Shown: in pieces, positions 7,859-15,108 of the stretch
Numbering within the stretch: the first letter of the stretch is position 1
Layout of the letters: each line of letters starts with the position of its first letter
Source: an uncultured Ruminococcus sp.
Lineage (GTDB): Bacteria > Bacillota_A > Clostridia > Oscillospirales > Ruminococcaceae
Direction of reading: 5' to 3'
DNA: 18,756 bases
Assembly (NCBI GenBank): GCA_946629405.1
Contig: CAMOXW010000254.1
Location: 1-18,756, forward strand
The notes under the pieces: generated by a model
Database searches by the model: none
What the model was told of the DNA's origin: nothing
What the model saw: the letters and a program-made list of their open reading frames with translations, nothing else
Position numbers and translations under genes: made by a program

Positions 7859-8749
7859 TCATCTGAATGTAACTGTGTATTTGTTGAGAAGGAACGCCGG
7901 ATGATACGAAAGCTTCGCCTTTCGCAGGCCTTCGATATCCATGTCCTCCTCGCGGTTGATATATTTCATATCCGCTGCGGCCGCTGATGCAAAGAGATTG
8001 TTTATCCCCGCATAGATACCGCTCACGGATGTGTCAGCTTTTTCTATATGCACGCAGAATGTGTCCGAATTGAGCCTCTCACCTATCGTCACGGCTCTGA
8101 CCCTTCCTCCGGATCGGATAACTCCGCCGGTCAGCCCGAGCTCATTGAAATATGTAAAGAATGTGTTTATCGCAAACTGCTCAGCAACGAATGAATGCTG
8201 GTCTGTGCTGTTCCTGCTGTTGTATGTCTCAACGGCAAAGGTCAGGCAGTCATCGAAGTCCTTCTCAGTTATCAGCGAGAACTCATGCTCCTGTTCCATG
8301 AACCGCGCAAGATGATTGCGCTTGGCATGGTACTTCCTTCCGGGAAGGGCGATAAGGTCAGCCGAAGCGTAGATATAATCAGCGTTCCCGCGGTCAGCCT
8401 GAGCCGTAAATCCGCCCGGAAAAAGCTCATCAAGCACCGTGAGCATTTCCTCAGTAACGCCTCTGACAACGAGCGGCTTGCCGAGAGAGGCGCTGTATCT
8501 GCTCATCTCTCCGATGACCTCACGGATATCGCCGCTGCCAGCCGGTAAAATATACTGCGGAACACCGTCCTCCGTTTCAAAGGCACAGCATATATAAAAA
8601 TCCTTGTAAAAAGCTATCCTTGAGCCTGCAAGCCTGCGCCATGCCATATTGTTTGCAAAAGAATATTCACAGCCGCGCCTGTCCGATGCTTTCAGCGCAG
8701 AGTTTATCCTTTCCCTGTCGCCGAGCTCAATTTCTCTGAATTCAAGCAT
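7859..8749 (-). CDS. DUF2156 protein (phosphatidylglycerol lysyltransferase C-terminal-like, GNAT fold)
   Basis: The 296-residue protein is recognised by its overall pattern. The basic block KYHAKRNHLARF and the following EFSLITEKDFDDCLTFAVETY are typical of stand-alone DUF2156 proteins. The end (MKYINREEDMDIEGLRKAKLSYHPAFLLNKYTV) contains the REED.GIEGLRKAK.SY.P pattern seen in this family. The domain is the catalytic part of MprF, which transfers amino acids from aminoacyl-tRNA to lipids. There is no membrane domain here, so the acceptor is unknown. The start at 8749 (MLEFREIELGD) has GGAG just upstream and overlaps the thyX stop by 8 nt. Confidence 0.8.
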   Translation of the reverse strand: MLEFREIELGDRERINSALKASDRRGCEYSFANNMAWRRLAGSRIAFYKDFYICCAFETEDGVPQYILPAGSGDIREVIGEMSRYSASLGKPLVVRGVTEEMLTVLDELFPGGFTAQADRGNADYIYASADLIALPGRKYHAKRNHLARFMEQEHEFSLITEKDFDDCLTFAVETYNSRNSTDQHSFVAEQFAINTFFTYFNELGLTGGVIRSGGRVRAVTIGERLNSDTFCVHIEKADTSVSGIYAGINNLFASAAAADMKYINREEDMDIEGLRKAKLSYHPAFLLNKYTVTFR

Positions 8750-9527
8750 TTTCTGCTCCGGAAACGCCCATTGCGGCAAAGTATTCCCTTACCTCTTTCA
8801 TTTTTCCGCAGGACATCTTTCCCTCCGGACACCTTCCCTCCATAACGCATGAGGGGCCGGCCTTCGCAAAGAGATGCGGAGCTTCCTGCCGGCAAAGGCG
8901 GAGCATTTCTATCGCAACAGCCCTTATCTCCCACTGAGCACGGTTGCAGCAGCGGTGACAGAAGAAATTGAACAGTGAGCGGACGTTCATCGTGACCACT
9001 ATCTTTGTCTCACAGGCGTTCGGCAGCAGGAACCTTGCGTCCTCATTGGCAAGCTTACGCGCCTTCGATGCGGCTGACTTCTCGTCAAGTCCCTCGCTGA
9101 TGAATTCAGCCTTGTGCTTTTCAGTAAGCATATCGGCTATCTTCTCATAGCCCTCAGTGATATCGGCGATTATCCGGTCAAACTCCGCCTTAGCCTCAGG
9201 AAGCTCCTCAACTGCCGGCGGAGTTATGAACTCAAATCCGCTTTCATTGACGTAACGCTGGCTTTTCTGGGAATATGAAGCTATCCTGTGGCGCACGAGC
9301 TGGTGCGAGCAGGCGCGGGAGATGCCTTCTATGCCGAACGTGAAGCTGACGTGCTCCATAACGCTCTCATGCCCTATAGATACGAGCATATCTATGAAGC
9401 TCTCTGTCTTTTCCTCGGTAAGCCCCTCCCTGAGACCGCTGATTCCGCTGCTTGAATAGCAAAGCTTTGCAGCAGTTGCAACAAGCTTTTCCGGCTCTGG
9501 AGTATGCGCGATAAGTTCAACCTTCAT
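8742..9527 (-). CDS. thyX: Flavin-dependent thymidylate synthase ThyX
   Basis: ThyX makes dTMP from dUMP with methylene-THF and reduced flavin. The diagnostic RHRX7S motif is RHRIASYSQKS (Arg79 to Ser89), followed by Arg91. The C-terminal part holds NVRSLFNFFCHRCCNRAQWEIR, which carries the conserved Arg and Gln region. A Cys-bearing tail follows (Cys227, Cys233, Cys240). Such Cys-containing tails are known in clostridial ThyX, and their role is unclear. At 261 residues, length is normal. The start at 9527 (MKVELIAHTPEPEK) has GGAGGTC just upstream. The longer open frame to 9650 runs through the promoter and was rejected. It is the first gene of a six-gene operon. Confidence 0.95.
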   Translation of the reverse strand: MKVELIAHTPEPEKLVATAAKLCYSSSGISGLREGLTEEKTESFIDMLVSIGHESVMEHVSFTFGIEGISRACSHQLVRHRIASYSQKSQRYVNESGFEFITPPAVEELPEAKAEFDRIIADITEGYEKIADMLTEKHKAEFISEGLDEKSAASKARKLANEDARFLLPNACETKIVVTMNVRSLFNFFCHRCCNRAQWEIRAVAIEMLRLCRQEAPHLFAKAGPSCVMEGRCPEGKMSCGKMKEVREYFAAMGVSGAENA

Positions 9528-9558
9528 AACCGACCTCCACAAATGAACATATACTATT

Positions 9559-9587
9559 ATTTTATCATTTTCACAGCAATAAGTCAA
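9559..9587 (-). promoter_or_regulatory. SigA-type promoter for the thyX operon
   Basis: On the - strand TTGACT (9587-9582), a 17-nt spacer and TAAAAT (9564-9559) are visible. The predicted transcription start is near 9552, about 25 nt before the thyX ATG. No other clear promoter is seen in the tightly packed genes down to 4151. Confidence 0.75.
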
Positions 9588-9600
9588 GGAATATCCGCAT

Positions 9601-9619
9601 ATATTATTATAAATAATAT
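9601..9619. repeat. AT-rich perfect inverted repeat between divergent promoters
   Basis: ATATTATT (9601-9608) and AATAATAT (9612-9619) form an 8-bp inverted repeat with three central bases. It lies 13 bases upstream of the thyX -35 and about 50 upstream of the opposing -35 at 9669. It could be an operator or an AT-rich promoter-stimulating element. In such AT-rich DNA it may also be chance. Confidence 0.4.
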
Positions 9620-9668
9620 TTTTAATTTTAATTAAGTGTGAAAAATACAAGAAAATTTCATTTTGCTA

Positions 9669-9697
9669 TGGACAAACTAAAAAAAATGTAGTATAAT
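9669..9697 (+). promoter_or_regulatory. SigA-type promoter for the Thr-rich lipoprotein gene
   Basis: TGGACA (9669-9674), a 17-nt spacer and TATAAT (9692-9697) are visible. The leader is about 80 nt. TACAGTATC occurs twice in and near it (9700-9708 and 9759-9767), the second copy just before the GGAGGA ribosome site at 9771-9776. Confidence 0.75.
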
Positions 9698-9783
9698 ATT
9701 ACAGTATCTGGAATCTTTCCGGAAAAGGACGGCACTTTTCTTAGCTGTCTATAACTTCTACAGTATCATCGGAGGAATTATAA

Positions 9784-11097
9784 ATGAGAACTTTCACAAG
9801 ATTTGCTGCCGCTGCTGCCGCATTCTCCCTCGCAGCCTGCACTGTCGGATGCAAAGCGCCTGAAGCTATCACTATAGGTGGCTCAACAAGAGACGCTCTC
9901 ACCATTGACGACTACGACATCCGCGCCGGCATTTTTATCTATTATGAGCTTGTCGGAGTAAGCGATGCTGCTCAACAGATCTATGAGCTGAACGGCACAT
10001 CCCCTGAGATCAGCGATATCGAGAATTCCCTTATCGACGGCAAAAGTGCCGACGAGTGGATCCAGGACAAGGCTACTGACTACTGTAAACAGTTCGTTGC
10101 GATCGAAAGAGAGTTCGATAAGATCGGCGGCAAGCTCTCCGCCGAGGATATCTCAAATATCAAGACCGCTGTAAAGTCCAGCAAGGATATTGAGGTATAT
10201 GATAAAAACGGTATCGGCGAATCCTCCATTAAGGATATCATTACAAACGGTACCGGCGGTTCATGGGACAATGCTGTGTTCTACAATTCAAAATACTACT
10301 ACATTTTCAACCATTACTACGGCATCGACAGCGAGTACGGCTGCACAGAGGACGAGCTCAAGGATTACTTCACCGACAACTACGCGCGTGTAAAATACCT
10401 CAGCATCAGCCTCACCGACAGCGACGGAAACAAGCTCGACGGCGATGAACTCCGCGAACTCAACAGCCTCATTGATGAATATGTTGAAGAAATAAACGCC
10501 GAATCGACCGACGCTGGCAAGTTCAAGAAGTTCGACGAGATAAAGAACAAGTACAGCGAGTACACCCAGCAGAAGACCGAGGAGGCTGCAAAGGCTGCCG
10601 AGGAAGCTGCTGCCGCTGAAGGCTCCGGAACAAGTACTACGACCACAACGACTACTACAACTACAACTACTACAACTTCGGACGAGACCGCAACAACTAC
10701 CACTACCGACCCGTACGCCAACGAGAATATCCTCGTAAGATACACCACAACTACAGCTCCCGTCGGAGAAACAACTGTTGTTACTACCACTGAGGAGACA
10801 GATTCCCAGAAGTCCGAGCACGCCTTCAATGACATGGTCTTCAAAGAACTCACAAACTACAAGGCCGAGCGCTACGATTACGATGAGAATACCGTCTATA
10901 TCGTCATCCGCGCCGATATCAGCGAGCGTATGACCGAGGATGACCTCTGGAGCACCGATGTCATCAACACCCTCCTTATGACACGCTATCAGCAGGACTT
11001 CGACGATATGATAGGATCCCTTGCGGACACTTACTCAATAAGCAAGGTAAAGAAATCCTACAAGAGATATGCGCCGTTCAAGCTTGAACTTGAATAA
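9784..11097 (+). CDS. Secreted Thr-rich lipoprotein, possibly SurA/PrsA-like foldase N-domain
   Basis: This 437-residue protein starts with a signal peptide whose lipobox is LAAC (Cys19). A second candidate, TVGC, ends at Cys23. The first 280 residues are helical and charged. The segment around 90-220 recalls the helical chaperone part of SurA/PrsA proteins (EWIQDKATDYCKQFVAIEREF, SAEDISNIKTAVKSS, CTEDELKDYFTDNYARVKYLSIS). I see no clear PpiC isomerase domain, so foldase is only a suggestion. An Ala/Glu stretch is followed by 14 consecutive Thr (285-298) and more Thr clusters to about residue 345. These are probably an extracellular and possibly glycosylated linker. A short folded C-terminal part (about 350-437) follows. 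ATG at 9784 is preceded by GGAGGA at 9771-9776. The gene is monocistronic. Confidence 0.75.
   Translation: MRTFTRFAAAAAAFSLAACTVGCKAPEAITIGGSTRDALTIDDYDIRAGIFIYYELVGVSDAAQQIYELNGTSPEISDIENSLIDGKSADEWIQDKATDYCKQFVAIEREFDKIGGKLSAEDISNIKTAVKSSKDIEVYDKNGIGESSIKDIITNGTGGSWDNAVFYNSKYYYIFNHYYGIDSEYGCTEDELKDYFTDNYARVKYLSISLTDSDGNKLDGDELRELNSLIDEYVEEINAESTDAGKFKKFDEIKNKYSEYTQQKTEEAAKAAEEAAAAEGSGTSTTTTTTTTTTTTTTSDETATTTTTDPYANENILVRYTTTTAPVGETTVVTTTEETDSQKSEHAFNDMVFKELTNYKAERYDYDENTVYIVIRADISERMTEDDLWSTDVINTLLMTRYQQDFDDMIGSLADTYSISKVKKSYKRYAPFKLELE
10636..10677 (+). repeat. ACN codon repeat encoding 14 Thr
   Basis: Fourteen Thr codons run in a row and use ACT, ACA, ACG and ACC in irregular order. More ACN codons continue to about 10800. 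The mixed third positions show the repeat is kept at protein level rather than being a young pure trinucleotide expansion. On the - strand it produces a poly-Val shadow frame. Confidence 0.85.
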
Positions 11098-11134
11098 AAA
11101 ATTACTTCCGTTCTTTGTGAACGGAAGTTTTTTT
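11096..11134. terminator. Bidirectional terminator between lipoprotein gene and rsmA
   Basis: ACTTCCGTTC (11104-11113) and GAACGGAAGT (11119-11128) form a perfect 10-bp stem with a TTTGT loop. Seven T (11128-11134) follow on the + strand. Six A (11096-11101) give a U-run on the - strand, two bases after the stem. The two genes are convergent and share it. Confidence 0.92.
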
Positions 11135-11996
11135 ATGCCTCATTGAATTGTTTCAGTTTCCGCGAAAATTCTATCAGCTCATCAAGCTCAAGCTGTTCAA
11201 GCCGCGAGTTCTCCCCCAATCCAGCCGCACGGAGCGCCTCGTAAACCTTGTCCTTTGATACGCCGAGCTGCGATGCCACGGCGTTTGCGGCAGTTTTCCT
11301 GCGCTGAGAGAAGCCTCCCTTTACGACCTTGAAGAAGAACTTCTCCTCGTCATCCGGCAGCCTCGGCACCGGTGAAGGATCTATGCGTATCACGGCCGAA
11401 TCCACGTTCGGTGCAGGCATGAAGCTGCCGCGCGATACCCCGAAAAGCTGGCGTACAGTGCCGTAATAGTTCACCCCGACCGTTATCGCTCCGCTCTCGC
11501 GTGAGCCGACCTTCGCACAAAGCCGCTGAGCTGCCTCCTTCTGCACCATTACAGTTATCGACTCCACCGGAAGCCTGCTCTCAAGCAGCAGCATGATGAC
11601 CGGCGATGTGATGTAGTAAGGAAGATTAGCGCAGACCGCAGCCCTCAGCCCAGAGAATTCCTCCGAAATAAGCCTGTGAAGGTCGCATTTCATGACGTCC
11701 TCGTTGAAAATTTTAATATTATCATACTCAGCAAGAGTTTCGTCAAGTATCGGCAGCAGGCGCGTGTCTATCTCGACAGCCGCTACCCTGTCCGCACGCT
11801 TTGCAAGCTCTGCCGTCAATACACCTATCCCCGTGCCTATCTCCAGCACTCCGAACCCCGGCGCCGCGTTGCCCATTTCGGCTATTTTAGGACAGATATC
11901 CGGGTTGATTATGAAATTCTGCCCCAGACCTTTCGAGAAACTGAAGCCGTGCCGGGAAAGTATGTCCCTTACAGTTCCTATATTCGTCAGCTCCAT
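11133..11996 (-). CDS. rsmA: 16S rRNA (adenine1518-N6/adenine1519-N6)-dimethyltransferase
   Basis: RsmA (KsgA) dimethylates two adjacent adenines in helix 45 of 16S rRNA late in 30S assembly. The 287-residue protein shows KGLGQNF (22-28), the SAM loop LEIGTGIGVLT (51-61), the ribose-binding acid in AVEID (Glu75), and NEDVMK (98-103). The catalytic motif is NLPYYITSP (124-132), and FMPAPNVDSAVI follows. Length is normal. The ATG at 11996 has GGGGAGGA just upstream and overlaps the stop of the 93-residue gene by 10 nt. It is the last gene of the mscS-led operon and ends in the shared terminator. Confidence 0.96.
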   Translation of the reverse strand: MELTNIGTVRDILSRHGFSFSKGLGQNFIINPDICPKIAEMGNAAPGFGVLEIGTGIGVLTAELAKRADRVAAVEIDTRLLPILDETLAEYDNIKIFNEDVMKCDLHRLISEEFSGLRAAVCANLPYYITSPVIMLLLESRLPVESITVMVQKEAAQRLCAKVGSRESGAITVGVNYYGTVRQLFGVSRGSFMPAPNVDSAVIRIDPSPVPRLPDDEEKFFFKVVKGGFSQRRKTAANAVASQLGVSKDKVYEALRAAGLGENSRLEQLELDELIEFSRKLKQFNEA

Positions 11997-12268
11997 GAGT
12001 CCTCCCCGAGCTTATGAGTTAATTTCTGCGAAAATTCGCTCTGCTTCGCGTCGTTGAGCTTTTCCATATTGTTCACAAGATAGTCAGCCGAACGGTAGGC
12101 GTGCTGAAAATCAGTGTCCTTGAAGTAGAATTTCAGGTCAACAAACTCGCCGTCTATAATTATGTCCATACCGCAGATCTGGCGTCCGGGATGCTTCTCT
12201 CCGGCATATTTTATGTATTCGTCAATTTCGTCGCGGGACATTTCCCCGCCGATAACATTGATCCTCAT
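11987..12268 (-). CDS. Small 93-aa protein with NrdD C-terminus-like end
   Basis: This short gene is real by context: AGGAGGA precedes the ATG at 12268, it lies 9 nt after the COG2509 gene and it overlaps rsmA by 10 nt. The N-terminal half (MRINVIGGEMSRDEIDEYIKYAGE, then GMDIIIDGEFVDLKFYF) has alternating strand and helix character. The C-terminal half reads RSADYLVNNMEKLNDAKQSEFSQKLTH (59-85). Its spacing of R..xYL......N.AK..E......H recalls the end of anaerobic ribonucleotide reductase NrdD. There the glycyl radical lies in a CGYL box, but here the Gly is Asp62. It therefore cannot be a radical subunit. The likeness is from memory of the family and is not tested. Function is unknown. Confidence 0.7.
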   Translation of the reverse strand: MRINVIGGEMSRDEIDEYIKYAGEKHPGRQICGMDIIIDGEFVDLKFYFKDTDFQHAYRSADYLVNNMEKLNDAKQSEFSQKLTHKLGEDSWS

Positions 12269-12277
12269 AAGCTCCTC

Positions 12278-13870
12278 CTATTTTTCTTTAAGCCGTTTCA
12301 GAACAGCCTCAGCACACTTCATGCCATCAACTGCCGCCGAAACGATACCTCCTGCATAGCCTGCTCCCTCACCGCACGGGAAAAGCCCCCTCATCGAAAG
12401 CGAATGGAGGTCATCTCCGCGGTCAATGCGAACAGGCGAGCTGCTGCGGCTCTCAACTCCTGTGAGGACTGCATCCGGACTGTCAAAGCCCGGGATCCTC
12501 CTGCCCATCTCGGTTATACCTTCCCTCAGTGCATCGCAGACAAACGCCGGGAGATATTCGTCCGGAAGCGCAAAGCCATAGCCCGGCGCATAGGACGGTC
12601 TGACCCCGCCGAGAGCTTCACTGCGCCTTTTTTCAAGGAAGTCCCCGACAAGAGAAACAGGCGCGCGGTACCCTCCGCCGCCGGCTTTGAAGGCGCGTTC
12701 CTCGATCTCCCGCTGCAGGTACATTCCTGCGAGCGGATCGCTGCCTTCAAGGTCGTCCGACGTGACATTGACGAGAAGTGCGCTGTTGGAATTCTCGTCA
12801 TCACGCGCAAAGCAGCTCATCCCATTAACTGCAAGTCTGCCGTGCTCTGAGGCAGCAGCTATGACCTTCCCTCCCGGGCACATACAGAATGTGTAGACTG
12901 CCCTTCCGTTCTGAAGGTGGACTGCAAGCTTGTAGTCCGCGGCTTTCAGCGCCGGATGTCCCGCAAAGCTGCCGTACATCGCCTTGTCAATGTCACTGCG
13001 GCGGTGCTCGATACGCACGCCGACCGCAAAATTTTTCTGCGAAAGACTTATCTCAGCCGTTTTCATCATCTCAAAGACGTCCCTTGCACTATGACCTGAG
13101 GCAAGTATCACATTTTCCGCCGGCAGGGAAAACTTCTCCCCGCCACACATATAGTCAACTGAGCTGATACAGCCGTTATCGCTTGAAAAGCCGCAGAATC
13201 TCGCGCCAAACCTCACCTCTCCTCCGAGGGAGACAACACGCTCGCGCAGCCTCTTAACAGCGCCGCGGAGCTTATCCGTGCCTATGTGCGGCTTCGCAAG
13301 ATACAGTATCTCATCGGGAGCGCCAAACTCCACCAGACGCTCAAATATCCAGCTTATCCGGCTGTCACTAATGCCGGTGTTGAGCTTGCCGTCCGAGAAT
13401 GTCCCGGCTCCGCCCTCGCCGAACTGCACGTTGCATTCGCTGTCGAGTACGCCGTTTTTCCGCATATCCTCGACCTTCCGGCAGCGCGTGTCAACATCCA
13501 TACCGCGCTCAAGGACTATCGGTCTTGCCCCGGCCATTGCAAGAACAAGCGCTGCAAACATCCCCGCAGGGCCGAAGCCGATGATAACCGGTCTTCCGGC
13601 ATTTTCCGGCACTTCCGGTATTATATAGTCCTCCGGTTCGCGCACTACAGCGTTTTTCAGCCTCCTGAGAAGCTGCTCCTCACCGCTTGCCTCAATGTCA
13701 AGGGATATTATGAAGTGAACGTCGTTCTTCCGCCGCGCATCGACCGACTTTTTCGCAAGCCTTACGCTTTTTATGCTGCCGGGCTTTATTTTCAGCTTTT
13801 TCCCGCATATCCCGATGAGGTCGCCGAAGTCCTGCCCAAGCTCTGCTCTTATGCCGTTTACTCTTATCAT
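12278..13870 (-). CDS. FAD-dependent dehydrogenase, COG2509 type
   Basis: The 530-residue protein has an N-terminal domain of about 90 residues (RLAKKSVDARRKNDVHFIISLDIE) typical of this family. A Rossmann FAD-binding fold follows, with GFGPAGMFAALVLA (98-111) and the acidic ligand region VLERG (119-123). The conserved block QFGEGGAGTFSDGKLNTG (149-166) is close to invariant in COG2509 proteins. The FAD-closing motif LFPCGEGAGYAGGIVSAAVDG is near the C-terminus (496-516). The substrate is unknown for the family. A GGA-type site lies upstream of ATG 13870, three bases after the stop of the other flavoprotein gene. The two are probably translationally coupled. Confidence 0.88.
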   Translation of the reverse strand: MIRVNGIRAELGQDFGDLIGICGKKLKIKPGSIKSVRLAKKSVDARRKNDVHFIISLDIEASGEEQLLRRLKNAVVREPEDYIIPEVPENAGRPVIIGFGPAGMFAALVLAMAGARPIVLERGMDVDTRCRKVEDMRKNGVLDSECNVQFGEGGAGTFSDGKLNTGISDSRISWIFERLVEFGAPDEILYLAKPHIGTDKLRGAVKRLRERVVSLGGEVRFGARFCGFSSDNGCISSVDYMCGGEKFSLPAENVILASGHSARDVFEMMKTAEISLSQKNFAVGVRIEHRRSDIDKAMYGSFAGHPALKAADYKLAVHLQNGRAVYTFCMCPGGKVIAAASEHGRLAVNGMSCFARDDENSNSALLVNVTSDDLEGSDPLAGMYLQREIEERAFKAGGGGYRAPVSLVGDFLEKRRSEALGGVRPSYAPGYGFALPDEYLPAFVCDALREGITEMGRRIPGFDSPDAVLTGVESRSSSPVRIDRGDDLHSLSMRGLFPCGEGAGYAGGIVSAAVDGMKCAEAVLKRLKEK

Positions 13871-13873
13871 AGC

Positions 13874-15097
13874 CTATCCTTTCAGTGAAAGCGCACAGTT
13901 TCTCCCCGCGCGCCAGCCGGACGACCACGCCCACTGGAGGTTATAGCCGCCGCAATCCCCTGCTGTGTCGAGTATCTCCCCGCAGAAGTATATCCCGCGG
14001 TCGCGGCGCGAGGAAAGGTCAGAGCCTGTCTCCTGCGCTGTTATGCCGCCGAGAGTTGACTGTGCGGACTGCCACGGCGCTGCACCGGATACCCTGAACG
14101 GACATTCCTTGACAAGCCCGGCAAGCACCTTTATTTCCCTGCTGCAAAGCTTGCCGACAGGTTCGGTGAGAGGCTTCCGGAGAGCCTTTTTCGTAAGGAA
14201 TAACGCAAGATTCTTCCCGAATATTCCGGTAAGCAGCTCATCACATCCGCTCCCGGCACGCTGCTCCTTGACGCTCAGGAGATATTCTTCAAGACTGCTC
14301 TGAGGCATATCCGGAGCAAAGTCAACGTGCAGTTCAAGCCCGCTGCTGTGAGCTGCGATAAGGTACGCAAGGTTGAACACACATATCCCGGAGAGAGAGT
14401 TCTCGGTGAACTGTATCTCCCCTGCTTCGCTGCGAAGTTTTTTCCCGCCTGCGACCGCAGTTACCCTGCACCTCGCACGGACGCCCTTCAGACCCTTGAC
14501 ATCCTCGGGAAATGTCCGCAGCGGTGCTACTGCCGGAAAGAGCTTCGCAGTCTCATAACCAATATCGCGGAACATCCGCAGAACTGCTCCGTCCGTGCCT
14601 GCCGAGGGAGCAGCGCAGCCTCCTGCTGCAACTATGAGCCGTTTCGCGGAGAGCTTTATTCCGTCTTTGGAAACGACGCTATATCCGCCCGGAATCCTGC
14701 TTATTCCACTGACCTCGAACCCGCATTCCTCCGTAATGCCAAGAGCCTGCATTTTCAGCCTCAGAGCACTGAGCACCGAAGCAGCACTGTTGCTGTAGGG
14801 GTAAACTCTCCCCGCTTCGTCCGAAGTCAGAACAAGTCCGGCTCCCGCAAAAAACTCGTCCGCCGAAGGCTCCGCCTCAATAACACCGAGCGCATCGACC
14901 GAGCCGTGATAATTGCTCCTTTTCAGCGAACGGTTGCTGAGATTGCACCTGCCGTTACCGGTCGAGAGTATCTTTTTTCCCACACGGTCAAGCCTTTCAC
15001 AGATCGTGACAGAAACGTCCGGACGGCAGGTCTTTGCCGCGATCGCAGCCGTCATTCCGGAGGCTCCACCGCCTATCACTATTATATCGCCAAGCAT
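13874..15097 (-). CDS. NAD(P)/FAD-dependent oxidoreductase, HI0933/BaiN family
   Basis: This 407-residue flavoprotein starts with the dinucleotide fold DIIVIGGGASGMTAAIAA (4-21) and the acid CERLDRVG (Glu34). It continues with the HI0933 signature KKILSTGNGRCNLSN (41-55). The C-terminal block YFCGEILDTAGDCGGYNLQWAWSSG closes the FAD site. The family includes BaiN, a bile-acid reductase of some Clostridia, but most members have no known substrate, and bile-acid activity should not be assumed here. A modest AGGTG site precedes ATG 15097. The gene is 11 nt after the phosphoesterase and 3 nt before the second flavoprotein. Confidence 0.9.
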   Translation of the reverse strand: MLGDIIVIGGGASGMTAAIAAKTCRPDVSVTICERLDRVGKKILSTGNGRCNLSNRSLKRSNYHGSVDALGVIEAEPSADEFFAGAGLVLTSDEAGRVYPYSNSAASVLSALRLKMQALGITEECGFEVSGISRIPGGYSVVSKDGIKLSAKRLIVAAGGCAAPSAGTDGAVLRMFRDIGYETAKLFPAVAPLRTFPEDVKGLKGVRARCRVTAVAGGKKLRSEAGEIQFTENSLSGICVFNLAYLIAAHSSGLELHVDFAPDMPQSSLEEYLLSVKEQRAGSGCDELLTGIFGKNLALFLTKKALRKPLTEPVGKLCSREIKVLAGLVKECPFRVSGAAPWQSAQSTLGGITAQETGSDLSSRRDRGIYFCGEILDTAGDCGGYNLQWAWSSGWRAGRNCALSLKG

Positions 15098-15108
15098 TCT
15101 GCACCTGC

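Noticed and set aside
9528..9650. 41-residue N-terminal extension of ThyX
   Set aside because: It contains the thyX promoter and is not ThyX-like; the family N-terminus begins at 9527.
10380..10853. Long - strand frame with a poly-Val run opposite the lipoprotein gene
   Set aside because: It is the complement of the Thr codon repeat; there is no ribosome site and the + strand has a promoter, signal peptide and terminator.
12101..12850. Long + strand frame opposite the 93-aa gene and the COG2509 flavoprotein
   Set aside because: The sequence is low-information and antisense to two genes with clear family motifs and ribosome sites.
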